In this document: in pieces, positions 20,780-30,691 of the stretch
Layout: the number at the start of each line of letters is the position of its first letter
Numbering within the stretch: the stretch's first letter is position 1
Assembly: GCF_001957125.1 (NCBI RefSeq)
Contig: NZ_MPHJ01000003.1
Location: forward strand, 124,001-188,000
Direction: 5' to 3'
From: Shewanella sp. UCD-KL12
GTDB lineage: Bacteria; Pseudomonadota; Gammaproteobacteria; Enterobacterales; Shewanellaceae
Length of the DNA stretch: 64,000 bases
Notes under the pieces: generated by a model
Seen by the model: the letters and a program-made list of their open reading frames with translations, nothing else
What the model was told of the DNA's origin: nothing
The model's database searches: none
Made by a program: the position numbers and the translations under genes

Positions 20780-21925
20780 TTACCTCGCCGCAGCGGTAGA
20801 AGAATTGGCTACAGGCCTGACCTTTTGGCCCACAACAAGCTTATGTAAGCCTTGGTCTATGTAAACCTCATCTGGGTGTATTGCTCCACGAATATAGGCC
20901 TGTTCATTTTTGGTGTAGAGGATCTCAATGTCGCGCCTTTCAATGCTGAATGTGTCTAGACTATCTTGAGGCTGTTTATTACTCAGAACATAGATGTTCC
21001 ACAGTCCTCTCACGCCATCCGTAAGTGCTGAAATTGGGACCCAAAAACCAGCCTGTGAGATCGCTTTTTCATATTCAAGGTAGGCAATCTCACCATTTAG
21101 TACCTTTGCTTCACTGGGTAACGAAAGTCTAACTGGCACTGTTCGGGTAATAGCGTTGACCTCGGCGCCAACGCCCTCAATAGAGGCTAAGTATCGACTA
21201 TCAGCCACTCTTATCGTTACTTGCTGAGTAGGTGAGAAGTGCTGGGCAACGTTGACAGGTACACCGACAATTGCTTGAGGGTTGTTAAATTCAATGAGTG
21301 TAAATATTGGGGTGCCTAAGTTTACAACCTCTCCTAAATCACTGGTTCTTTTACTGATAACGCCATCAAATGGCGCAAGTAGAGAGGATTTGTCAATGCG
21401 CAGTGCATTAGCAGAGACTGAAGCGTTAAGTCGTTTTTGAGCAGCAAGGAGACTGTTGAGCTTACCTTCAAGCTCGTCGAGTGTTTGCTCGGAAGCATAA
21501 CCTTGTTTTCGTAGCGATAAACTTCTATTTAATGTACTTTTTGCAAGTCGTAGATCGGCGCTGTTCTGTAGCACACTGGCTTCAAGCTCCTGCTTTTCAG
21601 CTTCGAGTAAGCGAGTATCTAAACTGGCCAACAGTTGCCCTTGCTTGACTGAATTACCGCTATCTACAGCGAGTAATTTTATCTTTCCGGCTAATTCGAA
21701 ACCAATACCTGTAGTGTTACCCGCCTTAATCGTACCAGTGAACTCTTGGGTATGAAGGTAAGAGCTGGCTGGCACAATAGTGGCCGTTGTTACCGTATGT
21801 ACCTTTGGTTGGGATGAATGCTCAGTAACCTCTTTCTGACAAGCAGATAGAAAACTAACAAGCAAAATACTGATCGCAAGCCTTGAGCTTGACGCGAGTG
21901 TTAAGTTATTCATCCTGATCGACAT
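20780..21925 (-). CDS. RND efflux periplasmic adaptor (membrane fusion protein)
   Basis: This lipoprotein adaptor links the RND permease to an outer-membrane channel. Its signal peptide ends at FLSAC (Cys29 from the first ATG). Next come a lipoyl-like half (FTGTIKAGNTTGIGFELAGKI), an alpha-helical hairpin (about 115-185), the second lipoyl half (LLAPFDGVISKRTSDLGEVV) and beta-barrel domains. The 381-residue length is normal for HlyD/AcrA-type adaptors. An ATG at 21913 is an alternative start with somewhat better spacing from AAGGA. It is first in the operon with the permease. Confidence 0.92.
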   Translation of the reverse strand: MSIRMNNLTLASSSRLAISILLVSFLSACQKEVTEHSSQPKVHTVTTATIVPASSYLHTQEFTGTIKAGNTTGIGFELAGKIKLLAVDSGNSVKQGQLLASLDTRLLEAEKQELEASVLQNSADLRLAKSTLNRSLSLRKQGYASEQTLDELEGKLNSLLAAQKRLNASVSANALRIDKSSLLAPFDGVISKRTSDLGEVVNLGTPIFTLIEFNNPQAIVGVPVNVAQHFSPTQQVTIRVADSRYLASIEGVGAEVNAITRTVPVRLSLPSEAKVLNGEIAYLEYEKAISQAGFWVPISALTDGVRGLWNIYVLSNKQPQDSLDTFSIERRDIEILYTKNEQAYIRGAIHPDEVYIDQGLHKLVVGQKVRPVANSSTAAAR

Positions 21926-21959
21926 CCTTGGTTAATCTATGGTTAAAAAACAGTTAAAC

Positions 21960-22003
21960 TAGACTGTCTAGTCTATTTCCAAAAAACTGGACTGTCTAGT
22001 CTA
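21960..22003. promoter_or_regulatory. Twin palindromic operators of the TetR regulator
   Basis: Two near-identical 16-base palindromes lie 28 bases apart centre to centre in the divergent gap: 21960-21975 (TAGACT-GTCT-AGTCTA) and 21988-22003 (TGGACT-GTCT-AGTCTA). Duplicate palindromes between a TetR gene and the pump genes that it faces are the classic operator layout. The first copy is perfect and the second has one mismatched base. Confidence 0.85.
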
Positions 22004-22057
22004 CTTTGTGATTAAATGTGTCTAAACTGTAAAAAGCTTGTTAATAGAGGCTTGTGT

Positions 22058-22684
22058 ATGAATTTAGTGGTAGCTAGCGATAATTTGACTCGGAGCGAGC
22101 AGAAACGTTTACAGATCCTTGAAGCTGCTATTGAGCTTTTTTGCGGTCAAGGCTTTCCTAACACCAGTATGGATGAAGTGGCCAAGCGTGCAGGGGTCTC
22201 TAAACAGACAGTGTACTCGCACTTTGGTAATAAAGATGATCTTTTTATCGCATCGATAGAGTCTAAATGTGTCGTTCAGAGATTATCTGAGGGTGTGTTT
22301 AGCGATCCAAGTGATCCTGAGGTGGCGCTTAACTGTTTTGCCGAATATTTTGGGGATCTGATTGTCAGCCCAGAGGCTATTACCGTGTTTACAACTTGTG
22401 TTGCGCAGGCTGAAACTCATCCCGAAATATCGAAAATGTTTTTTAATGCCGGGCCACAACATCTTCTTGAGTTGCTTTCGGACTATCTAGAGAGAGTTGA
22501 AACCATGGGTGTTTACCGCTTTGATGGTTGCCGCAGTAGTGCCGTGCGTCTTTGCTTAATGATGTTCGGTGAGATGCGACTAAAACTGGAGCTTGGGTTA
22601 GATGTAGATGATTTGGTTGAAGGGCGTTCAGACTACTTAAAAGAGTGCGTAGCTATGTTCCTGAGAGCTTACAAAATTAAATGA
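22058..22684 (+). CDS. TetR/AcrR family transcriptional repressor
   Basis: Predicted local repressor of the divergent efflux operon and of itself. From the ATG at 22058 (ribosome site AGAGG 8 bases upstream) it has 208 residues. The N-terminal TetR helix-turn-helix reads TSMDEVAKRAGVSKQTVYSHF, followed by GNKDDLF. The C-terminal half is a helical ligand domain of the type found in AefR-like regulators. An upstream ATG at 22016 would add 14 residues but has no ribosome site and lies close to the operator. Confidence 0.9.
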   Translation: MNLVVASDNLTRSEQKRLQILEAAIELFCGQGFPNTSMDEVAKRAGVSKQTVYSHFGNKDDLFIASIESKCVVQRLSEGVFSDPSDPEVALNCFAEYFGDLIVSPEAITVFTTCVAQAETHPEISKMFFNAGPQHLLELLSDYLERVETMGVYRFDGCRSSAVRLCLMMFGEMRLKLELGLDVDDLVEGRSDYLKECVAMFLRAYKIK

Positions 22685-22774
22685 GTTATTAGTGGGGATT
22701 TATTGTAAGTTGTTACAGAGCTAATAAAAATTAACATGAGATAGTTTAAACGAATGAGTGACTAAGGGAATAGA

Positions 22775-23671
22775 ATGAGCAAGATAAAGTTGATTGTCGT
22801 AGGAGTGTTTTTAGCATTGCATTCGAGTGGTGTAGTTTATGCGCAACAACCAAAATTATTTTCGCCGTTAACGATTAGTGCATCAGCGATAACTACAGAT
22901 GAAGCTGATGTCGCAACATCAAACCAGTCACTGCAACGTGATACATGGATAATTGATGCGAAGTACAAGCAGGCCTTAGGCCGTCAATGGTCTTTGGGTT
23001 TCGACCTGAGTTACGCTTCTTTAAATTATGATTGGAAGGTAAAACAACAGCTGTTTGATAGTGTTGTTACCCCTTGGAGCGACTTAACTCGTTATAGTGC
23101 TGGTATTTCTCTGGCCTATCGGCCAGATAAACACTGGATGTTTATGATGGCACCCAAAATTCAATATGCTTATGCAGATGTAGCGGGGGTATCGAGCAGT
23201 GATGCAATGAGCTACGGTTTGGTAGCGGCAGGAATGTACCGCTTTGAAGATGGGAATATGCTAGGTTTTGGTGTGGCATACCTTAACGATATCTCTAAGG
23301 TTCGTACTGTGCCTTACCTTGCTGTGCGCTGGCAGATAAATGAGAGGTTTCGTTTGGGGAATCCTTTCTCTGCAGGTTTTAGTGGACCAGCTGGCTTAGA
23401 GCTGACTTATCAAGCAAGCCCTATTTTTGATATTGGCCTTGGTACATCTAAACGGACGCAAAGATTTCTTATTCAGGATCAGGATATAACTGTTGAGGTC
23501 GATGAGTGGGTGAGCTTTGTTAGGGCTGGTTGGCTTGTTAGTGATTCGATAACTTTAAACGGATATGCCGGTTACTATTTTGATTCAGAGATGGAGCTTA
23601 GTGAGCCTGAATTGATTGAAACACTTGATAACCAAGTCGCATTTGCCTTAGCGGCAGAATATAAGTTCTGA
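22775..23671 (+). CDS. Outer-membrane beta-barrel protein, DUF6268-like
   Basis: The 298-residue protein has a signal peptide ending near VYA/QQ (about residue 24). It is followed by alternating hydrophobic strands with aromatic girdles (SLGFDLSYASLNYDW, GLVAAGMYRF, ITLNGYAGYYF), and it ends in Phe, as barrel proteins do for Bam recognition. The layout resembles the DUF6268 family; no function is known. It lies 90 bases after the tetR gene on the same strand. It could be part of the efflux locus, but it is not a TolC-type channel. Confidence 0.65.
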   Translation: MSKIKLIVVGVFLALHSSGVVYAQQPKLFSPLTISASAITTDEADVATSNQSLQRDTWIIDAKYKQALGRQWSLGFDLSYASLNYDWKVKQQLFDSVVTPWSDLTRYSAGISLAYRPDKHWMFMMAPKIQYAYADVAGVSSSDAMSYGLVAAGMYRFEDGNMLGFGVAYLNDISKVRTVPYLAVRWQINERFRLGNPFSAGFSGPAGLELTYQASPIFDIGLGTSKRTQRFLIQDQDITVEVDEWVSFVRAGWLVSDSITLNGYAGYYFDSEMELSEPELIETLDNQVAFALAAEYKF

Positions 23672-23726
23672 TTTACGCTTAACATTAATGTTTGATGTGT
23701 AAGTATACAGATTGGTTCTATGAGAT

Positions 23727-23759
23727 AAAAATAGGCACAAATCAATTTGTGCTTATTTT
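23727..23759. terminator. Bidirectional terminator between convergent genes
   Basis: The stem GCACAAAT/ATTTGTGC (23735-23742 with 23745-23752), extended by A/T pairs on both sides, gives A-run and T-run flanks in both directions. It lies between the barrel protein gene and the convergent chalcone-isomerase-like gene. Confidence 0.85.
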
Positions 23760-23775
23760 CATTATGTCAGACTGA

Positions 23776-24345
23776 CTAATTACCTAACATCGCCTTTTTA
23801 AGACTATTTTGGGCAGGACTATCGCCCAACCAAATTTTTAGCAGTGCAGTTCTAAAAGCTTCACCTGTTATAGTGTCTTGCTCTGTGCCATTTTTAAATG
23901 CTGTTACACCTTCACTTTTGCTGGTAACGAAGGTGAACTGATCCCCCTCCACAATTTCGTCAGTGAACAATGCCATAAAGCTATCTATTTGCGCTTGAAT
24001 CGCTTGGGTGTCACCATCTGTCGCATCATCAAAACCTTCAATAATCGCATCTCGCATCTTATCGGAGGTGATCATCCCTGAGGTGATATTAAGCCTTACT
24101 GCGGCAGCTGGTGCGGCCAATACAGTCTCAAGCTTGCTTGTTTTGTTTGGCAGATAAAGGCTGCCAACATAGAGGTCGATAAAGAACTTACTACGAACGC
24201 CAGCACCATTTAGCTGAAGTTGAACCCCTGAAGCGTCCAGTTGTTCACTGATTTCAACACCAGAGATCTCTTTGGCTGTTGCTGTATATGACATAAAAGC
24301 TGCAGTAATTAGTGCTGCTTTAGAAAAAGTACCAATGAGGGACAT
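23776..24345 (-). CDS. Chalcone isomerase-like periplasmic protein
   Basis: The 189-residue protein has a signal peptide (cleavage near ATA/KE, about residue 24). The body, with KFFIDLYVGSLYLP and a C-terminal segment FRTALLKIWLGDSPAQNSLKKAMLG, matches the bacterial chalcone isomerase-like family. These proteins share the chalcone isomerase fold but have no proven flavonoid activity. The start has an AGAGGTTATCTG site upstream. It is on the same strand as the DUF2947 gene upstream, 41 bases away. Function unknown. Confidence 0.82.
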   Translation of the reverse strand: MSLIGTFSKAALITAAFMSYTATAKEISGVEISEQLDASGVQLQLNGAGVRSKFFIDLYVGSLYLPNKTSKLETVLAAPAAAVRLNITSGMITSDKMRDAIIEGFDDATDGDTQAIQAQIDSFMALFTDEIVEGDQFTFVTSKSEGVTAFKNGTEQDTITGEAFRTALLKIWLGDSPAQNSLKKAMLGN

Positions 24346-24386
24346 CAGATAACCTCTATTGTTATTAGGGTAGATAGGCTGAATAA

Positions 24387-24866
24387 TCAGCCTCGGTGAC
24401 CAATTTGGTATTGACCATTTTGGTGAATAAGCGCTGCCTGCTTCTGTTTAGGAGAGATGAGTAGCGGGCCATCATCAAAAAATAGAAAGCATTTCCAATT
24501 ACGTACAAATACGTCCCAACGAGTTTCGATGACTTGGTATTTCTCATAACAGAAGTAAACAACTGCATCATCAGCCCAGTCGAAATGAGCGGCAAACATT
24601 TCAGGTAAGGCAGGATCTTCACTATCCCAAGCACTTTGCCAGTGATCGGTTTCAGACCAAGCATCGCCTTTCGCAGCCCAATCTCCCTTAGAGAACTGTT
24701 CTGTACGGCTACTACGATTGCTGATCCACTTGTTCCATATCTGCATCGACCCCTTTTGATCAAGTGGCTTAATAAAAGCCTTATCTTCATCAGTAACAGG
24801 CAGATCTTTATGATTAAAAATCCATTTACGTTTGTATTGTTCAAGGGGGATATAGGTGTGTGACAC
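24387..24866 (-). CDS. DUF2947 family protein
   Basis: The 159-residue soluble protein starts YIPLEQYKRKWIFNHKDLPV, the recognisable beginning of the DUF2947 family of Vibrio and Shewanella. It is rich in Trp and aromatic residues and has no signal peptide or membrane segment. The start is GTG at 24866 with GAGG a few bases upstream. A longer frame (24365-24928) overlaps it in another phase, but that translation looks like shadow. Function unknown; no link to its neighbours is apparent. Confidence 0.8.
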   Translation of the reverse strand: MSHTYIPLEQYKRKWIFNHKDLPVTDEDKAFIKPLDQKGSMQIWNKWISNRSSRTEQFSKGDWAAKGDAWSETDHWQSAWDSEDPALPEMFAAHFDWADDAVVYFCYEKYQVIETRWDVFVRNWKCFLFFDDGPLLISPKQKQAALIHQNGQYQIGHRG

Positions 24867-24981
24867 AGGGCCTCGCTGAATGTGTAACTAAAATATGCTG
24901 CGTCATTATAAGGCTTTGATAACTGCAAATGAAAGAGAGCCTGCAGATTTTCTTTATCACAGGCTGTTGGAGTTCATTGCT

Positions 24982-27462
24982 TTAGCTAACTTGTTGAAGG
25001 TAATTTGCAGCGGCATGGTTATTGGGATCTACATCAAGAGCTTGTAAAAATGCACTCTTTGCTCCTTCAATTTGTCCTACCTCAGCTAAGAAAATACCAA
25101 GCTTTAATAGAACTGGAATGTCTTCAGGATATTTATCCAAGTAATCAAGGTAGATGTTTAGTGCTTCTTGCGGCTTACCACTGAGCTTTAATACATGGGC
25201 ATAATGAGGCAGGTACTCGTCGCTGTAGCTAACAATCTTGGCGTAATTATCTTCAGCTAGCTTTAAGTTACTTTGCATAAGTGCTAGGTGGATTATTTGT
25301 TTGAGTATAGTTTCGTTACGATGTTGACTCTCTACCTTTAGGATTGCAGCTAATGCTTTTTCGTTGTGGTTTTCAAGCATCAGTTTGTAGCTTAAAGTGA
25401 GCGCATAGAGTTTGGATACTTCAATTTCTTGACTGTTTTTATGTGGAGTTAAATATTGGAGCATCTTTGAGATACCTATCAGGTGTTTATTTTTAAGAAA
25501 GATACTCAGTTTTAAATGTGCCTCAGATAGGTTATTTAAGGTGCTTTTGGAGGTCGGAGCTGGTTGTGATTCAGTCAAGTTTCGCTGGTATTGGACTTCA
25601 GCTTGTTCCAATTTGGCTAGATCACTTTCTGAAAGTTTTTGTAATCTAGAATCATTCTCTAATTTCCAAATGACACTTCGACCTAGCTGATTATCATTCT
25701 CCCATTGTTTAATTAAGTTTGAAACATCAGCATTGGGGTTGAGCTCATCTATGCGGGAGCTTATTCGGGTGCTTGCAGAGGAGATAAATTGTTGCAGTTC
25801 ACAACAGATTGCGAAGTAAGCTTGATAATAGGTCTTAGTCATCTGACTAACTTGACTTTGCGTCCAATCATCAGTGTGTTTCGTTGAAAGAAATTTAGAA
25901 AATTCATAAAAGCCATAAAATTTGATCAACATCGACTCATTAAGAAACTGTTTATTGATCTTGTTTTCAATTTTTTCAATTTTATTGGAATAAGTTTGAA
26001 TTTTTGGGGAGTTATTTTTTTCTTTAATTAGTTTATCAGCCAGATCAAGCGCTGTTGTCACAAGCTTCTTTATAGCAGTAAACTTTTTTTCAGCCGATTG
26101 AGTTTCGGCCAAGCTATTTCTCATATCCTGCAGTTTTTCTTCCACGGACAGCTTCATATTGGCAGGCTTAAGGCTTTCTTTTAAGCTCTCCTCGATTGGC
26201 GTGAGAGAGATCTCATCTGCAGGTCGAAATTTTACGCCCTCTACTTTTGATGCATTTTTTGATAAGTTGATGAAAGTTACATCTGGTCGTTCAGCTACTT
26301 TCTCTTGCAACGATTGAGCTGCATGTAGTAACTGAATAGGTGTTTCTGCAAGTTCTCCTGAGTATGTTTCAACCCATTCAAACATTTTTCCTAAATCAGG
26401 GCTTAACTCTGCGCCGAAAGTGCCTTGTGCGTGTGTTATACCAGATGGTGAGTGACAAAAATCTACGCCACAAAGCAATACTTGGTTAAACCCCATCTCA
26501 ACAGCTATTTGAATGGCACTATTTGTTACTGTAGGGCCAATGTTAGGAATGTTGTTCCCATCTAAGGTCAAGCTCCATGGGTAGCGACTAGAGGTATAGA
26601 GTGAACAGCCATTCCACTGCCCTAGAATTAGAGGGCTTAGATGGTGCGAGGCAATTAATAGATGTTGCGCTGCCAAGGGCATCATCTCCCTGTATACTTC
26701 AAAAGCATGATCTTGAGGGTCTACAGAAACCAGTACATCGACATGAATATGCTTTTTAGCAAGCATACCAGCTAGTCTAGATACTGCAAAAATGATCAGG
26801 TTATCCGCATTTTGTTTGACCCACTCTAGGTTGTTATCTAAAGAGGGACCGCCACCAAGCATAATACAGGTTTTATTTTTGAACTTTCCTCTTAAACCTG
26901 ATGCAGGTAGCACGTTTTCAGTGATGTTCTGAAGTTGTTTTCTTATAAATATTTTTTGATTGAAACCGACTTGTTGTTCGAAATGTTCATGCTCAACGGC
27001 TTTTTCTACATCGTGATTTAACTGTGCGTAATCATCTATATAGCCGCCAGAAACAGCAGATGATTGATGTACCATGAATTGTTCTTTTACAATGAATAGG
27101 TTTATATCTGCTTCTTTGAGTATTTCAGTTAGTGCCTTAACTGAGCAAATTTTAACCACACCTTTTAGATGGTTTGGAATATCTATTGTTAATAATTCTA
27201 GAACTGGATCGAGTTCAACAAAAATGTACATAGCCCCTTCAGCAATGGGCTTGTCCATCACATAATTTGCCAGTAGACCAGAATCTAGACCGATAATTAC
27301 ATGCAAGGTGTCAACGTTTGATAATGACGAGTTGTATTTATTATCGTAATAGCTAATTGAGTCTATTTGTTCAAATGTATGTCTATTAATACTGGGTAAA
27401 TAGTACTCATTGAACTTGCTAACAGCGAATGTTTTAGATATTTCAAATGTGGTTGCTAGCAT
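24982..27462 (-). CDS. Motility-associated factor (Maf) glycosyltransferase, long form with TPR tail
   Basis: Maf proteins transfer nonulosonic acids such as pseudaminic acid from the CMP form to Ser/Thr of flagellin in the cytoplasm before export. This 826-residue protein has an N-terminal Maf domain and the central DUF115/MptE-like domain (about 200-420) with the nucleotide-binding motif MLGGGPSLD. A long helical region follows, and then TPR-like repeats at about 690-826 (YLDKYPEDIPVLLKLGIFLAE, then FLQALDVDPNNHAAANYL), which may bind flagellin. It is divergent from pseB, with a sigma-54-type element upstream. A shorter Maf lies at the other end of the island. Confidence 0.88.
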   Translation of the reverse strand: MLATTFEISKTFAVSKFNEYYLPSINRHTFEQIDSISYYDNKYNSSLSNVDTLHVIIGLDSGLLANYVMDKPIAEGAMYIFVELDPVLELLTIDIPNHLKGVVKICSVKALTEILKEADINLFIVKEQFMVHQSSAVSGGYIDDYAQLNHDVEKAVEHEHFEQQVGFNQKIFIRKQLQNITENVLPASGLRGKFKNKTCIMLGGGPSLDNNLEWVKQNADNLIIFAVSRLAGMLAKKHIHVDVLVSVDPQDHAFEVYREMMPLAAQHLLIASHHLSPLILGQWNGCSLYTSSRYPWSLTLDGNNIPNIGPTVTNSAIQIAVEMGFNQVLLCGVDFCHSPSGITHAQGTFGAELSPDLGKMFEWVETYSGELAETPIQLLHAAQSLQEKVAERPDVTFINLSKNASKVEGVKFRPADEISLTPIEESLKESLKPANMKLSVEEKLQDMRNSLAETQSAEKKFTAIKKLVTTALDLADKLIKEKNNSPKIQTYSNKIEKIENKINKQFLNESMLIKFYGFYEFSKFLSTKHTDDWTQSQVSQMTKTYYQAYFAICCELQQFISSASTRISSRIDELNPNADVSNLIKQWENDNQLGRSVIWKLENDSRLQKLSESDLAKLEQAEVQYQRNLTESQPAPTSKSTLNNLSEAHLKLSIFLKNKHLIGISKMLQYLTPHKNSQEIEVSKLYALTLSYKLMLENHNEKALAAILKVESQHRNETILKQIIHLALMQSNLKLAEDNYAKIVSYSDEYLPHYAHVLKLSGKPQEALNIYLDYLDKYPEDIPVLLKLGIFLAEVGQIEGAKSAFLQALDVDPNNHAAANYLQQVS

Positions 27463-27560
27463 GAAGACCCTCAGAACTTATTTTTAAAACGTCAATTATT
27501 TGTCATTTTAAACAATTGGTGACGAATAATAGCTAATTATGTTTGGTTATTAACCCGAAG

Positions 27561-27576
27561 TGCGAAAAACATGCCA
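27561..27576 (-). promoter_or_regulatory. Putative sigma-54 promoter of long maf gene
   Basis: On the minus strand TGGCATGTTTTTCGCA has GG and GC ten bases apart and a near-consensus -24 (TGGCATG); the -12 is TCGCA instead of TTGCW. It lies about 100 bases before the maf start codon. The match is weaker than the other sigma-54 elements here. Confidence 0.4.
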
Positions 27577-27756
27577 TCAATCATGCTTGATTTCAATAAT
27601 CACTAGATATAGTGATACCAATTGCTTATAGCGCTTGAATGATAGCGTAAAAGGATAGACAATCCAGATTAAGTTACTAAAATTAAAACTGTTTAATTTA
27701 TAGCTTTCTAATAATTTTGCTCATACTTTGGGCTGTTAACTTGTAATTTGTCATCT

Positions 27757-27772
27757 TGGTGTAAGTTTTGCT
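27757..27772 (+). promoter_or_regulatory. Putative sigma-54 promoter of the pse operon
   Basis: TGGTGTAAGTTTTGCT, with TT following, has GG and GC ten bases apart and a perfect TTGCT -12 box. It lies 78 bases before the pseB ATG. The 387-base gap between the divergent maf and pseB genes holds no coding sequence, only promoters. Confidence 0.5.
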
Positions 27773-27834
27773 TTATTACTTACTCATGTGAACTAACATT
27801 TGAGTGTTTCAAGCAACTTGAATTACCACTGTGA

Positions 27835-28845
<1,011 letters not shown>

Positions 28846-28847
28846 CT

Positions 28848-29996
28848 ATGATCCCTTACGGGCGTCAGTCAATCTCTCAAGAAGATATTGAAGCTGTAAC
28901 TTCAGTGCTCAAATCTGATTTTTTAACTCAGGGTCCACAAGTTCCTTTGTTTGAGTCAAAAATTGCTCAACTAACTCAATCTAAATATGCCGTAGCCGGC
29001 AATAGTGCTACTTCCATGTTGCATGCTGCATGTTTAGCCCTAGGCGTGTCTGAAAGCGATACTGTGTGGACAAGTCCTATTTCGTTTGTTGCCTCAGCAA
29101 ACTGTGCACTTTACTGCGGTGCATCTGTAGATTTTATCGATATAGATCCTGACACTGCTAATATAAGCCCAAAAGCCTTGCAATTAAAATTAGCTGAGGC
29201 CAGCCAAGTAGATAAGTTACCAAAAGTTATTATCGCAGTTCATATGGCTGGGCATAGTAGCGATATGGAACAAATTTCTAGGTTAGCTAGAAAATATAAT
29301 ATTAAAGTTATCGAAGATGCTGCTCATGGTGTTGGGGGCTCGTATTTAAACTCGCCATTAGGGAGCTGCAAGTATAGCGATATCACTATCTTTAGTTTTC
29401 ACCCTGTAAAGATAATTACTACAGGAGAAGGAGGGGTCGCAACAACAAATGATCCCAACTTAGCTAAATCTATGTCCCTGTGTTGTAGCCATGGGATCAC
29501 GAAAAATAAAGTTGATATGCAAAGTTCAGAGGAAGGGGATTGGTTCTATGAGCAGCAATCACTTGGATTTAATTATCGAATGACAGATCTGCAAGCTGGA
29601 TTAGGCAATAGTCAACTAACTCAGCTTGCATCAATTGTAGAAAAAAGAAACCTCCTAGCGACACGCTATCAATCGCTCTTACTAGGTAATGGAATAAAGG
29701 TAATTACTCCATTAAAAGACAGTGTAAGCTCTTATCACTTGTTGCTTGTTGTACTGCCTGAACATTGTGATAGGAGAGCTATCTTTAATAGCATGAGATC
29801 CGCTGATATCGGAGTACATGTTCATTATATACCTATTCACTTACAGCCCTTTTACCATAAGCTTGGTTTTCGTAAGGGAGATTTCCCGAATGCAGAGCGG
29901 TACTACCAATCCTGTTTGACCTTACCTTTATTTCCCGATTTAACATTCGAACAGCAAGACTACGTGTGTAATACATTAAAGGAGTTGCTCAGTTGA
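28848..29996 (+). CDS. pseC: UDP-4-amino-4,6-dideoxy-N-acetyl-altrosamine transaminase
   Basis: PLP aminotransferase that puts the 4-amino group on the PseB product. The 382-residue DegT/DnrJ/EryC1 fold has the PLP lysine present in FSFHPVKIITTGEGG (about residue 188), in contrast to the DegT-like protein at 39957. The substrate-loop motif GFNYRMTDLQAGLG is typical. It begins 2 bases after pseB and overlaps pseF by 4 bases (TTGA), so translation is probably coupled. Confidence 0.95.
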   Translation: MIPYGRQSISQEDIEAVTSVLKSDFLTQGPQVPLFESKIAQLTQSKYAVAGNSATSMLHAACLALGVSESDTVWTSPISFVASANCALYCGASVDFIDIDPDTANISPKALQLKLAEASQVDKLPKVIIAVHMAGHSSDMEQISRLARKYNIKVIEDAAHGVGGSYLNSPLGSCKYSDITIFSFHPVKIITTGEGGVATTNDPNLAKSMSLCCSHGITKNKVDMQSSEEGDWFYEQQSLGFNYRMTDLQAGLGNSQLTQLASIVEKRNLLATRYQSLLLGNGIKVITPLKDSVSSYHLLLVVLPEHCDRRAIFNSMRSADIGVHVHYIPIHLQPFYHKLGFRKGDFPNAERYYQSCLTLPLFPDLTFEQQDYVCNTLKELLS

Positions 29997-30691
29997 ACAT
30001 TGCCATTATCCCCGCAAGGGGAGGAAGTAAGCGTATTCCGAGAAAAAATATAAAACTTTTTGATGGCAAGCCGATTATTGCCCATGTTATTGAGCGTGCC
30101 TTTGAAAGTGGGTGCATAGATCGAGTGATTGTATCTACTGATGATAATGAGATTGCTGAGATTGCAAAATGTTATGGTGCCGAGGTTCCTTTCTTTAGAC
30201 CCGCTGAATTGTCTGATGATTTTGCTACTACCGGGGTAGTCATATCCCACGCGCTGAACTGGCTAATAGAGAACGATGATAAACCAGAATATGCGTGTGT
30301 AATGTATGCGACAGCCCCTTTTATACGCGCAGAAGCGTTGAGTGAAGCACTCACTATTTTGAAGCAGAATCCACAGAAAAAGTTTTGTTTTGGGGTAACA
30401 GAGTTTCCATCACCAATTCAACGTGCATTTAAAATTAACCTAGCCGGTGATATTGAGATGTTCCAACCTGAACATTTTAGCAGTCGATCGCAAGATTTAG
30501 AAAAAGCATATCATGATGCAGGCCAATTTTATTGGGGAAGTACGGATGGTTTTCTTGATAGTCAAGGAATGTTCTCTAGTGATTCGATTCCCTACCCGTT
30601 ACCCATTCATCAAGTTCAGGATATTGATACCCCTGATGATTGGCTAAGGGCTGAAGCTATGTTTCGAGCGATGAAGGAAAGCTGTGTTTAA
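29993..30691 (+). CDS. pseF: CMP-pseudaminic acid (acylneuraminate) cytidylyltransferase
   Basis: Activates the nonulosonic acid with CTP to give the CMP-sugar donor for Maf. The 232-residue cytidylyltransferase has the nucleotide motif IPARGGSKRIPRKNIK at residues 6-21 and the YHDAGQFYWG segment near 175. The start is TTG at 29993 with AAAGGAG 8 bases upstream, overlapping the pseC stop by 4 bases. pseG begins directly after its stop. Confidence 0.94.
   Translation: MNIAIIPARGGSKRIPRKNIKLFDGKPIIAHVIERAFESGCIDRVIVSTDDNEIAEIAKCYGAEVPFFRPAELSDDFATTGVVISHALNWLIENDDKPEYACVMYATAPFIRAEALSEALTILKQNPQKKFCFGVTEFPSPIQRAFKINLAGDIEMFQPEHFSSRSQDLEKAYHDAGQFYWGSTDGFLDSQGMFSSDSIPYPLPIHQVQDIDTPDDWLRAEAMFRAMKESCV

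Noticed and set aside
24365..24928. 187-residue minus-strand frame overlapping the DUF2947 gene
   Set aside because: The overlapping frame 24387-24866 matches DUF2947 (YIPLEQYKRKWIFNHKDLPV), while this longer translation has no recognisable domain and reads as a phase-shifted shadow.
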